Source of the DNA: Emiliania huxleyi CCMP1516
Taxonomy: Eukaryota > Haptophyta > Isochrysidales > Noelaerhabdaceae
Reading direction: 5' to 3'
Length of the DNA: 64,000 bases
Assembly: GCF_000372725.1 (NCBI RefSeq)
Contig: NW_005198966.1
Span: 564,247-628,246, forward strand
Made by a program: the position numbers and the translations under genes. The notes below the pieces were generated by a model. The model ran no database searches, was not told the DNA's origin, and was given only the letters and a program-made list of their open reading frames with translations. This document shows, one piece after another, positions 19,177 through 29,743 of this stretch (position 1 is its first letter; the number at the start of each line of letters is the position of its first letter).

Positions 19177-20268
19177 ATGCTCGCCGCCACTCGCTCCGTC
19201 CTCGCCGCCAGCATTGCGGTTGCTCTGGTGCGCGGACAGAACGCCGCATGCACACGGTCTCAACCAGTCTCAACCTCCTTATAAGCCCGCGCCTGAAGGG
19301 CCCGTGCTCTCTCCGTCATCCAGGCGGCGCCGCTGCCGACCGCCAACGCGGCGCTCAAACCTCCAGGTCGCCCGTTGACGTCGGCAGGCGCCGACACCCT
19401 GCTGGACAAGTACTTTTGCGACGTGTACTACCCCACGGGCACGGCCGCGGCCAACCTACCGCCGTGCGAAAGCGTGAAGGCCGAGGTGACGTCCGACCTC
19501 ACGGCCCCTCTTCCGACGCTGTCGCTTGGCGATCCGACAAAGCCTGCTCTCTTCTTCGTGCACGGCTGGCCCGACAGTGGAGCCGAGTTTGCCGCACAGT
19601 TTGGCGGGCTGTGCTACGGCCCTGCGGCTCGGTTCCGGTGCGTCGCGGCGACATGGCAGAACTTTCATCCGGATCTCCCGAACGCACCGCTGGAAGAGCT
19701 CACGCTTCAGACGACGATTGACAAGCTCGCGGCCACGATGGAGGCTGCGAGGCTTGTGGACACCACCTTCGTCATTCACGACTGGGGTAGCTTCGTGGGC
19801 TACCAGCTCATGTGGCAGCATCCACACCTGATGAACCGAACGATCTCCTTTGACATCGGCTCGGGCGGCCACCCAAACGTCACGTACCAGGGCCAGAACG
19901 CCATCGCCTTTGACACACACAACAGCATCCCGAGCATGACCTCGGCGCGTTACTGGGATGCACCGTGTCCCGACTGTGCCACGTGGCGGACCGCTTGGCC
20001 GTACGCCACAAATGTGTCCTTTCGCGGCCTCGTCCCGAAGCTGCGCCCTCCAAAGACGAAGCCCCTGCTCTTTGTCTGGGGCAACATGACGAGAGGCAAG
20101 CCCCGAGGGAAAGAGTCGTTGTTCTTTGACAATGCGTGGCTGGAGTTCGTTGAGTCCACCCCGCATGGCCGCGTGGTTTCTGGGACGGGCGATCACTGGA
20201 TTTTTCACGAGAATCCGAAGCTAATAAATAGCGCGATGGTGGAGTGGCTGGCGGCATGCGGCCTCTAG
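19177..20268 (+). CDS. secreted alpha/beta hydrolase, epoxide hydrolase/dehalogenase type
   Basis: The main exon runs from 19324 (after CCAG) to the TAG at 20268. A short first exon from ATG 19177 (MLAATRSVLAASIAVAL) would supply a signal peptide through an intron 19228-19323; an alternative donor at 19267 is also in phase, so the 5' join is provisional. The core shows the oxyanion motif HGWPDSG and the nucleophile elbow VIHDWGS, in which Asp replaces the usual Ser, as in epoxide hydrolases and haloalkane dehalogenases. A late GDHWIFHENP supplies the catalytic His. The acid is probably in or near the strand ending LLFVWGN. The natural substrate is unknown. It is convergent with TPP2, with about 200 bp between. 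Confidence 0.82.
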
Positions 20269-20475
20269 GTGTCGAGAAATTGCCATGCACACACAAAAGA
20301 TGAGATGAGTGAACACGTGCGAGTTGCCAAGTTTGTTGCGCGAGAGATGCGGATTTCAATTTCAGCCTTTTGATTTTGTGAAATTTGGACATATTATACA
20401 TATTTGTCACACGCGTTGTGTGCTGGAAGCGCCACCCGCAAAATGCGCCCGCCGCCCGCGACCCGCGCGCCCGCC

Positions 20476-23400
20476 TCACACGGAGTTGAAAGGCGGCGGG
20501 TAGCTCTGCGGGTACTTGAGCAGGAGCAGCGCCTTCGCATTGTCCACCCAGTGCTGCCAGCCGAGCTCGCGTAGCAGCTCGAGCCTGAGGGGCGTGTCAT
20601 TGACGTGTCACGGACATGTCGCGGACGCGCCTCTTCCCCCGAGCTCACGCAGATCGAGCCTCAGCTCGAGCTTCTCCTTTGGCGGCGGCCCCTTCTCCTT
20701 GGCGAGGTGCTCGTCGAGGGCGGCCAGCGCCGTCGCTGCGTAGCCGTGCGCGCGGTGCCACGCGACGAGCAGCTTCCAGTGCTCCTCCTTGGCCGCCCAG
20801 CGATGCAGCGCCGCGACGGCGGCGTCGAGCGCCTCGAGTGCCGCCTTGCTGTCCGCGCCGTCGCCCGCGCCGTCGCCCGCGCCGTCGCCCGCGCCGTCGC
20901 CCGCGCCGGCCGCCGCCGCCACCTTGTGCAAGTCGGCGAGGGCGGCGGCCTTGAGGTGGAGCGCGCCGACGAGCGCCTTCAGGCCATGTCAGGGACACGT
21001 CCGGGACATGTCACCGACACGGCCTCGAGGCGGAGGGCCGCGACGCGCCTTCTTCTGCGCCTCGTCCACCTCGCGCCGCTGCTTGGCGCGCTTGTCGTCC
21101 GGGTCGACGTGGGGCACGCCGAGCGCCGCCGCGATCTGCGTCGCGTCGAGCAGCGAGAGCACCTTGCGAGGCGGGCGAGGCGGGCGGTGCTCAGCGTTGC
21201 GGGGGCGCGCGCCCAAGGGAGGGGCAGCGGGGCAAAGCCGCGCCTCGTCCGCCGCCGCCACTACTCCGCGCAGCAGCTCCTCGCCGGCCCGCCGCCCCTC
21301 CGACATGGCCTCTGCGTGCTCGAGGTGCGCCTGCAGCAGCGGCAGCAGCGGCGGCACCTCCGGAGGCGCGTCGGGCGGCGCCGCCGCCGCGGCGCACTCG
21401 GCGCGCAGCTCGGCGAGCAGCGCCTCGTACCTAGCCGCCGCCGCCTGCTCACACCCCGCCACACGCGTGAGGATCGGTGCCCCTTGCCGCCAATTCCTCG
21501 TCCGCCTCGCCGCCGCCCGCCTCGTGCGGCAGCGGCGCAGCCTCGCCAGCGGCGGCCGGCTCCTTTGGCGGCTTGCACTTTGGCGACAGCTTGACCAGCT
21601 GCGAGATCTTGAGCGCGCGCAGCGCCGCCTCCATCCGATGCGGCGCCGTCTCGTCCTCCTTGTCCATGGACGCCGGCTTGGGCGGCTCCTCCTTCTTGGC
21701 GGCCGGCGGGACGAACAGCGTCACTGGCCAGCCGCCGGGCCGCTTGCCAGCGCCGACCCCCTCGGAGGACAGCTTGGCGAAGGTGGCCGAGCCGAGGAGC
21801 GTGTCTCCCGGCTCGGCGATGGCGGGCGCGGCCGGCGACGCCACGTGCAGCGCAACGCGTGTGTGCGGCTCGAGGAGGCGGCGCAGAGGCGGCTTCGGGC
21901 CGGCGGCGGGGTCGTCGAGGGCGGAGGCGCGGCTCCAGTGGAAGGAGAGGGCGACGGGCGCGATCTGCAGGTCAACCACCATCGGCATGTCCTTGAGCTT
22001 CTCGAGATGCGCGGGCGAGTCGTGCCGCAGCTGGAGCCGCACCTGCAGGATGCAGCGGCACGATGAGCACGTCGAGCGACCGCCTTTGGGCCGAGAGAGA
22101 TTGGGCCGAGAGACGGCCGACGAGTGCGAGGAGCGCATCTCCAGCTGCGGCGTCTCTCGGCGCGCGCCTCGTACTCTCCGGCCTTGAGCTTTGTCTTGTC
22201 GACGTAGTAGTCGCCCCAGCGCAGCAGCCGCTTGTGCGCGTCGAAGAGAGCCCACAGCTGCGCCTCGTACCCGCTCTCGTACAGCTGCGCCGAGAGCGAC
22301 GGGAAGCGGACCGTCACGCCTTCGCACGCCTCCTTGAGCGCGAACTTGTACGAGAGGAGGTAGTCGTAGATCGGCGTCTTGCCGCCGACGCCCGCGTCGC
22401 CGATGCCGACGTCGCCGCACGGAGCGGCGGGCGGGACGAGCTTCGCCTGGAGCGGGCGGCACGCGCGGCGCAGCGTCTTGAGCGAACCCTCCGGCTCGAC
22501 CTGTCGACACGTCGTGGACGCGTCATGGACGTGTCCGCCGCGCCAGCGTCTCGGACAAAGCCCTCGGGCGTCGACCGACGTCCGGCGGAAGGAGTGTAGC
22601 TCGAGCGAGCTGAAGAGGGTCCGCCCGTCGAGCGTGAGCTGCTCCACCTAAGAGAAAAGGTTCCGAGAAGGGTCGCGGCAGGGCGCCGTGCGCCCGCGCG
22701 TCGAGCGTGGGCTGCTCCGCCGAGGGCGAGAGGCCGAAGAAGTCGAGCCGCACGTCGAGCTCCGTCTCGCCGAGCGACATCCACCACTGCGCCACCGCAA
22801 CCTCCAGCGTCACGCCGCCGACGCACGCGACGGTCGAGACGTACTCCGTCGCCGGCGCGCCAGCCCCCTGCGCCTCGTCAGGCACGCCCATGGTGACGCG
22901 CCGGGTCTCAGACGACTGGCCGATGTGCTTCTGTGGCAGCAGCTGCGTGAGCGAGTACATGTAGACCACGCTGCCCGCCGGCTCGCGCGAGCGCGGCGCC
23001 CCCCGAGCGCGCAACGTCAGCGTCGCCCAAGTCGCGCCCCGCGGCGGGACGACGAAGCGGCGCTCGATGTGGCCGGGGGAGAAGGCGACGCGCTCGAAGG
23101 CGACGTGGCACGGCGCGTGCGGCGCGGCGAGGTTCGCGTGCGGCTTGCAGACGGTGACGGGGAGCGAGAAGAGCGGGCCGCGCCGCGGCGAAGACGAGTC
23201 GTGGCCCGCCACCTCGGCGTAGTGCGCGCCAGGCGGAAGCTGGCCGGGCGACACTTTGAGGTTGAAGCCCTTGCCGCCGTGCGTGAGCGCGAGGAACGGC
23301 GCGCAACTCAACCACGGCGCGCTTGGCTGCAGCGTGACGCCGACGTCGAGGGAGACGCGCTGTGCGTTGGGCGCCTCCTCGTGCAGCCTCGGGCGCACGA

Positions 23401-26287
23401 AGACGTCGACACCAACCTCCGACGCGCTCGAGTGCTGCGGCTCGCGTAAGTAGACGCCGCGCGCACCCGCGCCCGCGGCGGTCGAGCAGCCGTGCGTCGT
23501 GGCGCTGAGCTCAAAGCGCACGTCACAGTGGGCGTGCCCGCCGTGCTCCTCGAGCCAGCTCAGCGCCGCGCCAACCTGCAGCAGCCCGCGCCCGAGCGCC
23601 CAGACCTCGACCGCGCTGCCCGTGGCGTTTGGCGTGCGAAGTGCCGTCGTCTCGATGGCGCGCCGGATCTAAACAGGTGTGAACGCAATGAGCAGAATGG
23701 CGCGCACTCTCGACATGTGGCGATGGCGCGCCGGACCGACGCGGGCGACCAGCGCTCGCCGCGCGCCGCGAGCGCAGACAGCAGGAGCGTGATGCCGCCG
23801 CACGCGTTTGGCGACGCCATCGACGTCCCGTTCATGAGCTGGCGGCCTAGACACTTCCTAGACACTTCCTAGACACTTCCAACTGGACGTCCCGCTCATG
23901 CGCTGGCGGCCCTGCAGCGTCCAGTTGGGGACGGGTGCGATGGCCCCGCCGGGCGCAGAGACGCTCACCTGCGGCGCGAGGGATGGGACGGTTCAGATCA
24001 GGTTCAGAGACGGTCAGAGAAGGCCCCGCCGGGCGCACGTTGAGGTGGCCGTCATAGGTTGGTCCGCGGGAGGACCAAGTGTACTGGATGTCGGCGAGCC
24101 TGCAGGAAGGCTCCAGGAACGGTCTGCGGGGGTCTGGGGAGAGAGCAGCACGTGCACCGGAGGCGAGCGAGCTTGGCGCGGAGCGAGTACTGAGGCCCCA
24201 TCATCGCCGAGGAGCAGTAGGCGCCTGTGAGGAGGCTCCGAGACGGCTCCTCGGGGGGGGTAGAAGGCTGCGGCGGCAAGAGGAGGAGCAAGTGCCGACG
24301 GCGATGCAGCAGGAGGAGGTGCCGGGCGCACCGCCCGTCGAGAGGGCAGGCCTGGCGCGCGAGGAGGAGGACGGTTCAGAGGAGGGGCCCGAGGCGGCTT
24401 GGAGAGGGCATGCCGAGAGAAGCGGGCCCGTTGTTGCCCGCCGAAGTCACGAAGAGGAGGCCGTGCTTGTGGACGGCGAGGTTGGCGGCCGCCGTGAAGC
24501 GTCCGATGTCGTCCACCTTTGCCGAGATACAGCCGAGATACAGCCGAGATGCAGCCGAGATACAGCCGAGATGTAGCCGAGATGTAGCCGAGGTGTGGCC
24601 GAGGTGCTGGCCGAGGTGCTGGCCGAGGTGCTGGCCGAGGCCGTCGCACCTTTGCGTACTCGCCGAACGAGAGGTTGATGATGTGCACGCCTGGAGGGAG
24701 GGGGAGGGGAGGGGAGGGGGAGGGGAGGGGGAGGGGAGGGGGAGGGGAGGGGAGGAAGGCTTCGTGATTCCCTCGAGTGATTCCCGAGGGGCTGCCCAGA
24801 GAGGGGAGGCGGGTTGTGTGCACGCCTCGTTCGATGGCGGCGCCGAGCGCGCGGACGAGCGCGGTGCCCGTCTCCATCCCGTCGAGCCTGCAGGAGGGCT
24901 CCAGGAAAGGTCTGGGAGAGGTCTTGGAAGAGGTGGGCCCGACTCCATCCCGTCGAGCCGTGTGTCGCCAATCTTGAAGCCGACAATCTGGCAGCCCGGC
25001 GCGATGCCTACGAGGATGGGTCCGGGAAGGGTCCGGCTCCCGAGAGCAGGACGACGCGGCAGCAACGGTCGCGATGCCGTTCAGCTCAGGTGCGTCCGGG
25101 AAGTGGGCTCCGATGATGCCCGCCACGTGCGTGCCGTGCGAGCCGGCGTCGACACACAGCGTGGTCCTCGCGCCGTCGGCGGCAACCTGCGGCAAGGCCC
25201 AGACAGGGTGCAAGCAAGACAAGCTGCAGGCAGGCAAGAGCAGAGCAGGTGCAGAGCAGGTGCAGAGCAGGTGCAGAGCAGGTGCAGGCAACAGTGCAGA
25301 GAAGCTTCGAGGACGGCGCATGGTCGAACGCCCGCACAGCGCAGAGCCTTCTCCTCTCGTCTCCTCTCCTCCTACAGCAACCTCGACCGCAAAGTTGCAT
25401 AGCGTCTCTGCGCCGCTCGCCGCGTCGGCGGCGTCGAGCGTGCCGTACTTGCCCTCGACCCTAGAGGAGGGCTCCGAGAAGGCTCGGGGAACGTCCCGTG
25501 TGGAGACCGCTCTGCTCGTGCCCGGCCACCGGAACGGGGCGAGCAGAGCCGCCTCGCCCAGAGCGCCCCGCTCGCTGGTGTCGACGCACACGCGCCAGAC
25601 GCCCGACTCGTCCTTGTACGTCAGGACGTCGTACACCGGCCCGCCGTCCTCGTACGCCTTGTCGCACGCGTCCAGCGCCGAGACGCGCGCCGCCAGCTCG
25701 GCGCCCTTGCGGCCCGCCTCGCCCTCTGCCGTCGGGAGGGGCCTACGGGCCGGGCTCCGAAACTGGTCTGCGGAGGCGTCAAGGCCCGCCTCGCCCTCTG
25801 CAGTCAGAGGAGGCCCGAGTGCAGCCTTGCGCCGCTCCTCCTCGGCGACGGCCCGCTGCGTTTCGTCGTGCCGCCGCCGCCGCTCGGCCTTGACGCGCGC
25901 CACGAGCGGCCGCGGGTAGAGCTCGAACGCGCGCTTGAGGCCGAGACGGTACTTGGTGCCCGCAGCCCGATCTGGCCACTCTGCAGGCACGGTGAGCGAG
26001 CGGCCGCTCAGGCCCTTCAACGTGCCGTCGGCCTCGAGCTCGGTCTCCTTGCTCGTGTCCACATCTCCGGAGCCGGTGCAGTCGACGAGGTCAATCATCT
26101 TGGGCTTGCCGTCGCTCGTCGTCTGAAGGCCTGGTGCACCCGGGTCGACGCCGGTGTCGAACACACCGACGATGATGCCGCGGCCGTCGTAGCTCGGGTA
26201 CTTGCGGATGAACTCGGAGGCGCCAATCTCGTCCTTGGGCTGCTCGGCCGGTTCGTGGGCCGCGGCTCTCGTCGTCGTGACCGTCAT
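20476..26287 (-). CDS. TPP2: tripeptidyl peptidase II (21 exons)
   Basis: A giant cytosolic subtilase that removes N-terminal tripeptides downstream of the proteasome. Exons, descending: 26287-25815, 25742-25530, 25460-25382, 25186-25078, 25007-24959, 24887-24826, 24690-24650, 24516-24428, 24351-24296, 24224-24173, 24099-24039, 23968-23911, 23846-23737, 23668-22721, 22647-22576, 22500-22168, 22042-21491, 21444-21244, 21162-21049, 20976-20660, 20584-20476. They total 4098 nt, a 1365-residue protein (animal TPP2 is about 1250). Catalytic residues: Asp44 (VFDTGVDPG), His272 (SHGTHVAG), oxyanion Asn near 370 (SAGNNGP), Ser456 ([13 protein letters not shown]). The long C-terminal assembly region follows (GVYLREP, TWSSRGP upstream). 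Fourteen introns are GC-AG. The 81 nt intron at 21243-21163 has no stop and is the least certain; the region before it contains a GDGAGDGA repeat. Confidence 0.95.
24517..24649 (-). repeat. TPP2 intron made of a 12 bp minisatellite
   Basis: This 133 nt GT-AG intron is mostly repeats of a unit near CTCGGCTGTATC (plus strand AGCCGAGATACA), grading into CTCGGCCAGCAC. Both ends carry the same 9-mer GCAAAGGTG across the splice sites. Confidence 0.85.
25187..25381 (-). repeat. TPP2 intron with GTGCAGAGCAG tandem repeat
   Basis: The 195 nt GT-AG intron contains four to five tandem copies of GTGCAGAGCAG (25246-25290 on the plus strand). Its length is a multiple of three and it lacks stops, so the unspliced frame stays open. 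Confidence 0.8.
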
Positions 26288-27311
26288 GATCTACTCGTCG
26301 GCAGCTCGGCGCGAGAGAGCTGTTGCAAGTGGTGCCTGGGTCGGTTGAGCGATAGCCCCGCGAGGTACGAGTGGGGCGGTAGCCTTTCTTCACATAGAGG
26401 GGCTTGTATGGTAAAATTCTTCACATACCGAGCTCAACGGTCACGAGAGAAGAAGAGGTGCCCAGCACCCCCGCGCATGAACACACATGGCGCCACCGTG
26501 AAACGAGGCGGAGGACGCACGTTTCGTAAAGTACGATCCAGACTGGACTGGGCACGCGCCAGACGAGCCCGCCTAACGCTGGTGGCTCGCGGCGCGCTGG
26601 TACCAACAAAAGCGGGAGGGTGCGCGAGACCCCTGGACCTCGCGCACTTCTCATCATCCATAGAGCATCAATGTATGCTCGAGTCCGGGACCGACACTAT
26701 ACGTGCTATATAGTGATCGGATTAGTTGCGATTAGTGACCGCGTGAATATGGGAAGAAAGTACGGTGTAAAAGAAACTGTTCCTATTAACAACGAAGTCT
26801 AGCTCAAAAAAACTGTTCAGTTTTCAAAGGCAAAACACAACGCTCTGCGGTTGGTGCACCCCTCGCACTGACACATTCCCCTCATCCCTACCCTTGGCTG
26901 AGCACATCTACCTGCGAGCTAGCATCTCCGCATTTTCTCCTCTAGTCATCCGCCCGCGCCGCGCGTCACTATGGGCGTCTAGTGCAGCCACTGACAGAGC
27001 TATTCCGAAGGAGTGGTCGACGCCTCGCCTAGAGTCGGGTGGGCCCGCGCACTGCTTAGCCCTGAGGGGGGAGTGTGTGTGAGGCGGTGTAATGGGTCCT
27101 GTTTAAGGCGACAGTCTGGGGGATTAGGCGGGAGGGTCGGCAGCTCAGCCGGGCCTCGGCTATGGGCTGAGCGTCTGCGGGAAGCCTTCTGCCCGCGCCG
27201 AGTTCACAGCCTTCCCAGCCGACGGGGTTTTCCTTGGAGTCGGGCCCCGCTCCCCTTTTCTGTGCCTTGCCTGTCCAGGTCTATGTGTGTGTGAGAGAGA
27301 GCTAGGTTGCC

Positions 27312-28192
27312 TTAGAGGTCGTCGCTTGAGTTGGGGGTCGGCGGCTTGGCGCGCTTGCCGAGCGACGGCGGCGTGCCCGGCGCGATCGCCGCCTTAGCGG
27401 CGGCGATGCGATCCGCGAGAGGGTCGGCGGGCGTTGGCGTTGGCGTGGCGCCGGTGCCGTCGTGGATGTATTTGCAGCCAGAGCCGTTGGCGCACTTTGC
27501 CTTGGGGTCCCGCGCGATGACCTCCGCGGGGGAGGGCGGAGGTCGGCATGGGCGGGCGGTGGGTGGTTCGCTAGGCCGGGGGGGAGGGCGAGGGGTGGAG
27601 GAGGAGGGCGGTGGGGGCGAGGGGCGGCGAAGGAGAGGGTGGCGGCAAAGGGGTGGGCGAGGTGGAGGGCGGGGGTGGCATGGGAGAGGTGGAGGGCGGC
27701 GGAAGCGTGGGCGAGGTGGAGGGCGGCGGCGGCGTGAGCGGCGGCGGCGGCGGTATGGGGGAGGTGGAGGGAGGTGGAGGCTCGGGCGAGGTGGAGGGCG
27801 GCGGCGGCGTGAGCGGCGGCGGCGGCGGTGTGGGGGAGGTGGAGGGTGGCGGCGTGAGCGGCGACGGCGGCGGTGTGGGCGAGGTGGAGGGAGGTGGAGG
27901 CTCGGGCGAGGTGGAGGGCGGCGGCGGCGTGAGCGGCGGCGGCGGCGGCGGTGTGGGGGAGGTGGAGGGAGGCGGAGGCGTGGGCGGGGGTGGAAGGCGG
28001 CGGAGGCGTGAGCGGCGGCGGCGGCGGTGGGGAGAAGGTGGAGGGGTGGCGGCGGCATGGGCGAGGTGGAGGGCGGCGGCGGCGTGAGCGGCGGCGGCGA
28101 TGACACCTGGAAAAAGTCTGAAACAAGTACCAAAAATGATGAGCGAACCGTGCCGCCGGGTGCCCCGCAGCGGCCTCGCTGGGCCAGAACAT
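27312..28192 (-). CDS. Pro-rich ORF with CCCH-like zinc motif at the C-terminus
   Basis: The C-terminal roughly 70 residues look like real coding sequence: KCANGSGCKYIHDG has the C-x5-C-x3-H half of a CCCH finger, followed by an Ala/Pro/Lys tail ending NSSDDL. Upstream, the frame is an extended Pro/Ser/Thr array encoded by a GGTGGAGGGCGGCGGCGGCG-type minisatellite (about 27600-28110, plus-strand sense), open in several frames on both strands. Such single CCCH motifs occur in algal retroelement Gag-like proteins and in RNA-binding proteins; a missing first cysteine makes the finger incomplete. The start is undetermined and the N-terminal part may be repeat only. Confidence 0.35.
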
Positions 28193-28413
28193 CGGCCCCG
28201 AGTGCTCCGCAGCAGCCTTGCTGGGCCAGAACGTCGGCCCGCGAGGTGGGGTGCTAGTCTGGGACCCATACGTGGCAGTTCCCTTGCTCCAAGCGCTTGC
28301 GCTTCGGCGGTAGTGATCTGATCACCCGAATACCACGTTCGGATCGCTCCTCATCGCAAACCCTGTCAGCAGTTCACCTACGGGTATGTTCGTAAGAGCT
28401 ACATACACTGAAA

Positions 28414-29167
28414 ATGGAGCCAACATGGAGGCCAAAATGGTCGCTAGAGCTGCCAGTCTTTCGTCCTCGGCCGTATGATGAGCCTCGCCGGTACCTGCAG
28501 ATCGTGCCGCAGTCAGAGATCTCGAGCGAGCCGCACGTCAGCGACTTGCGCTACCAGGCCCGTGTCCTGGCCGTCGGCATGTGGCTCGCGAAGCGTACGG
28601 GTCGGGTGCTACTCGTGCCGCGCGTCTCGAGGGAGAGTTGGAGGTGCCGCTGACTTGGAGCACTTGGAGTGCAATCATTAGCCTCACATCCAGGGCCGGG
28701 GAGCTCAGAAGCGCACCCAGCGGGCCGGATGATCGGGATCGGGTTGCGGGCAAGAAAGCCCTAGCCCCGGGGGTGCGCGTTCGCAGGGCAAGGGCCTTAA
28801 AGTAAACACAGTTCTCCGAGCTGACGAAGTTCATTTCCGTTGGTACGCTGGAGCACTCGCCAAGCTGCAGCTGCGCCCCTCAAACTGGGAACGCCTCCTG
28901 TCGGACTCGTGCCGCACGGATCGCAAGCGGCTCTGGATCACACCTGACTGGCATCCCGATACCCGGCAGCCGCTGCCGCCTCGAGGGACACGCGCGACAA
29001 GTACGTCTCGTGGCTTGATCTCAAGCTCTATGACTGACCCAATCAACTTTATACGCTTCGCCACTCGCTCGCCCCCCGGGCCGGACATTGAAGAGATCGC
29101 CCGATTGCTCACAACGGCCGACGTCGACAGACGCTGCGTGGCGGAGCTGCCGGCGTGGGGTTTGTGA
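28414..29167 (+). CDS. glycosyltransferase-like gene fragment
   Basis: ATG 28414 opens a segment whose VSDLRYQARVLAVGMWLAKR, TGRVLLVPRV resembles the N-terminal helix-strand of O-fucosyltransferase-like enzymes (hydrophobic helix, then TGRxLVLP). A second coding-like stretch from about 28804 reads VLRADEVHFRWYAGALAKLQ and ends with WGL and a stop at 29167. Between them (28640-28710) lies the dispersed CACTTGGAG repeat, so the two parts are separated by an intron or insertion I could not close in frame. It may be a pseudogene. Confidence 0.35.
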
Positions 29168-29623
29168 GGGAACAAATCTTTGGCACAAAGCTGCCATTGG
29201 TTCGATGTGCACGCCTTCGAAGGTGGTAGGTGTCCACGACTGTTGAGAGCGAAGAAGCGTGTAAAAAGCTCGCCGTACTTATAGCGTTGGCTCAGAGCTC
29301 ATCTGCCGTGCCCCACCACACCACACTCCCCGGGTCGCGCGGGAACATGTGTCCGGTTTGGTTACCGGCCGGGATGCGGTCGATCGGTGGACTCCTTAGA
29401 GGAATTCAATCGTTTTTTGGCCCCGTGGGGGTGGGGATTGGAAACGGGCGACCCAGGGGGTTTTTGCAGTTGGGGCGGGTATTCCTTTTACCCTTTAGGC
29501 CCGGTGGCCCATCCCCCAAAGGCCCCCCCCCCCCCCCCCCGCCGCCGCGCGCTCGCCTGCCGTGCGCGAGGACCCCCCGGGATCCTGCCGTCCTGCATTC
29601 CCGCATTTGTTAACTTGTACACA

Positions 29624-29710
29624 TAAATAAATAAATACAAACGGACACCTCTCTACTGTGAGATGGGTAAAAAGGAACAGGTCCCCGCCCTTGCGATCTT
29701 TGTGCAGGGT
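29624..29710 (+). repeat. dispersed repeat, AATAAATA/CGGACACCTCT family, copy 1
   Basis: AAATAAATAAATACAAACGG, then ACACCTCTCTACTGTGAGAT and on to GCGATCTTTGTGCAGGG, recurs almost unchanged at 52780-52868 in the same orientation. It lies just 3' of the dioxygenase-like gene on the other strand. 29180-29620 shows no gene. Confidence 0.85.
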
Positions 29711-29743
29711 TCTTTCTGGGTGTACACATGGGTATGCCCTCAT

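Noticed and set aside
24014-26287. A single 757-codon minus-strand ORF covering the TPP2 protease region
   Set aside because: It reads through introns whose lengths are multiples of three and then leaves the TPP2 frame. The spliced model restores the catalytic and conserved residues and a 1365-residue protein.
20465-26287. TPP2 as a degenerate pseudogene because of frame breaks and stops
   Set aside because: Every break is explained by an intron ending in AG. All catalytic residues are intact and exon lengths sum to a multiple of three.
27331-28087. Gly/Arg-rich plus-strand ORFs over the 27.6-28.1 kb minisatellite
   Set aside because: They are pure translations of the repeat unit in different frames. 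Only the minus-strand C-terminal tail outside the repeat looks coding.
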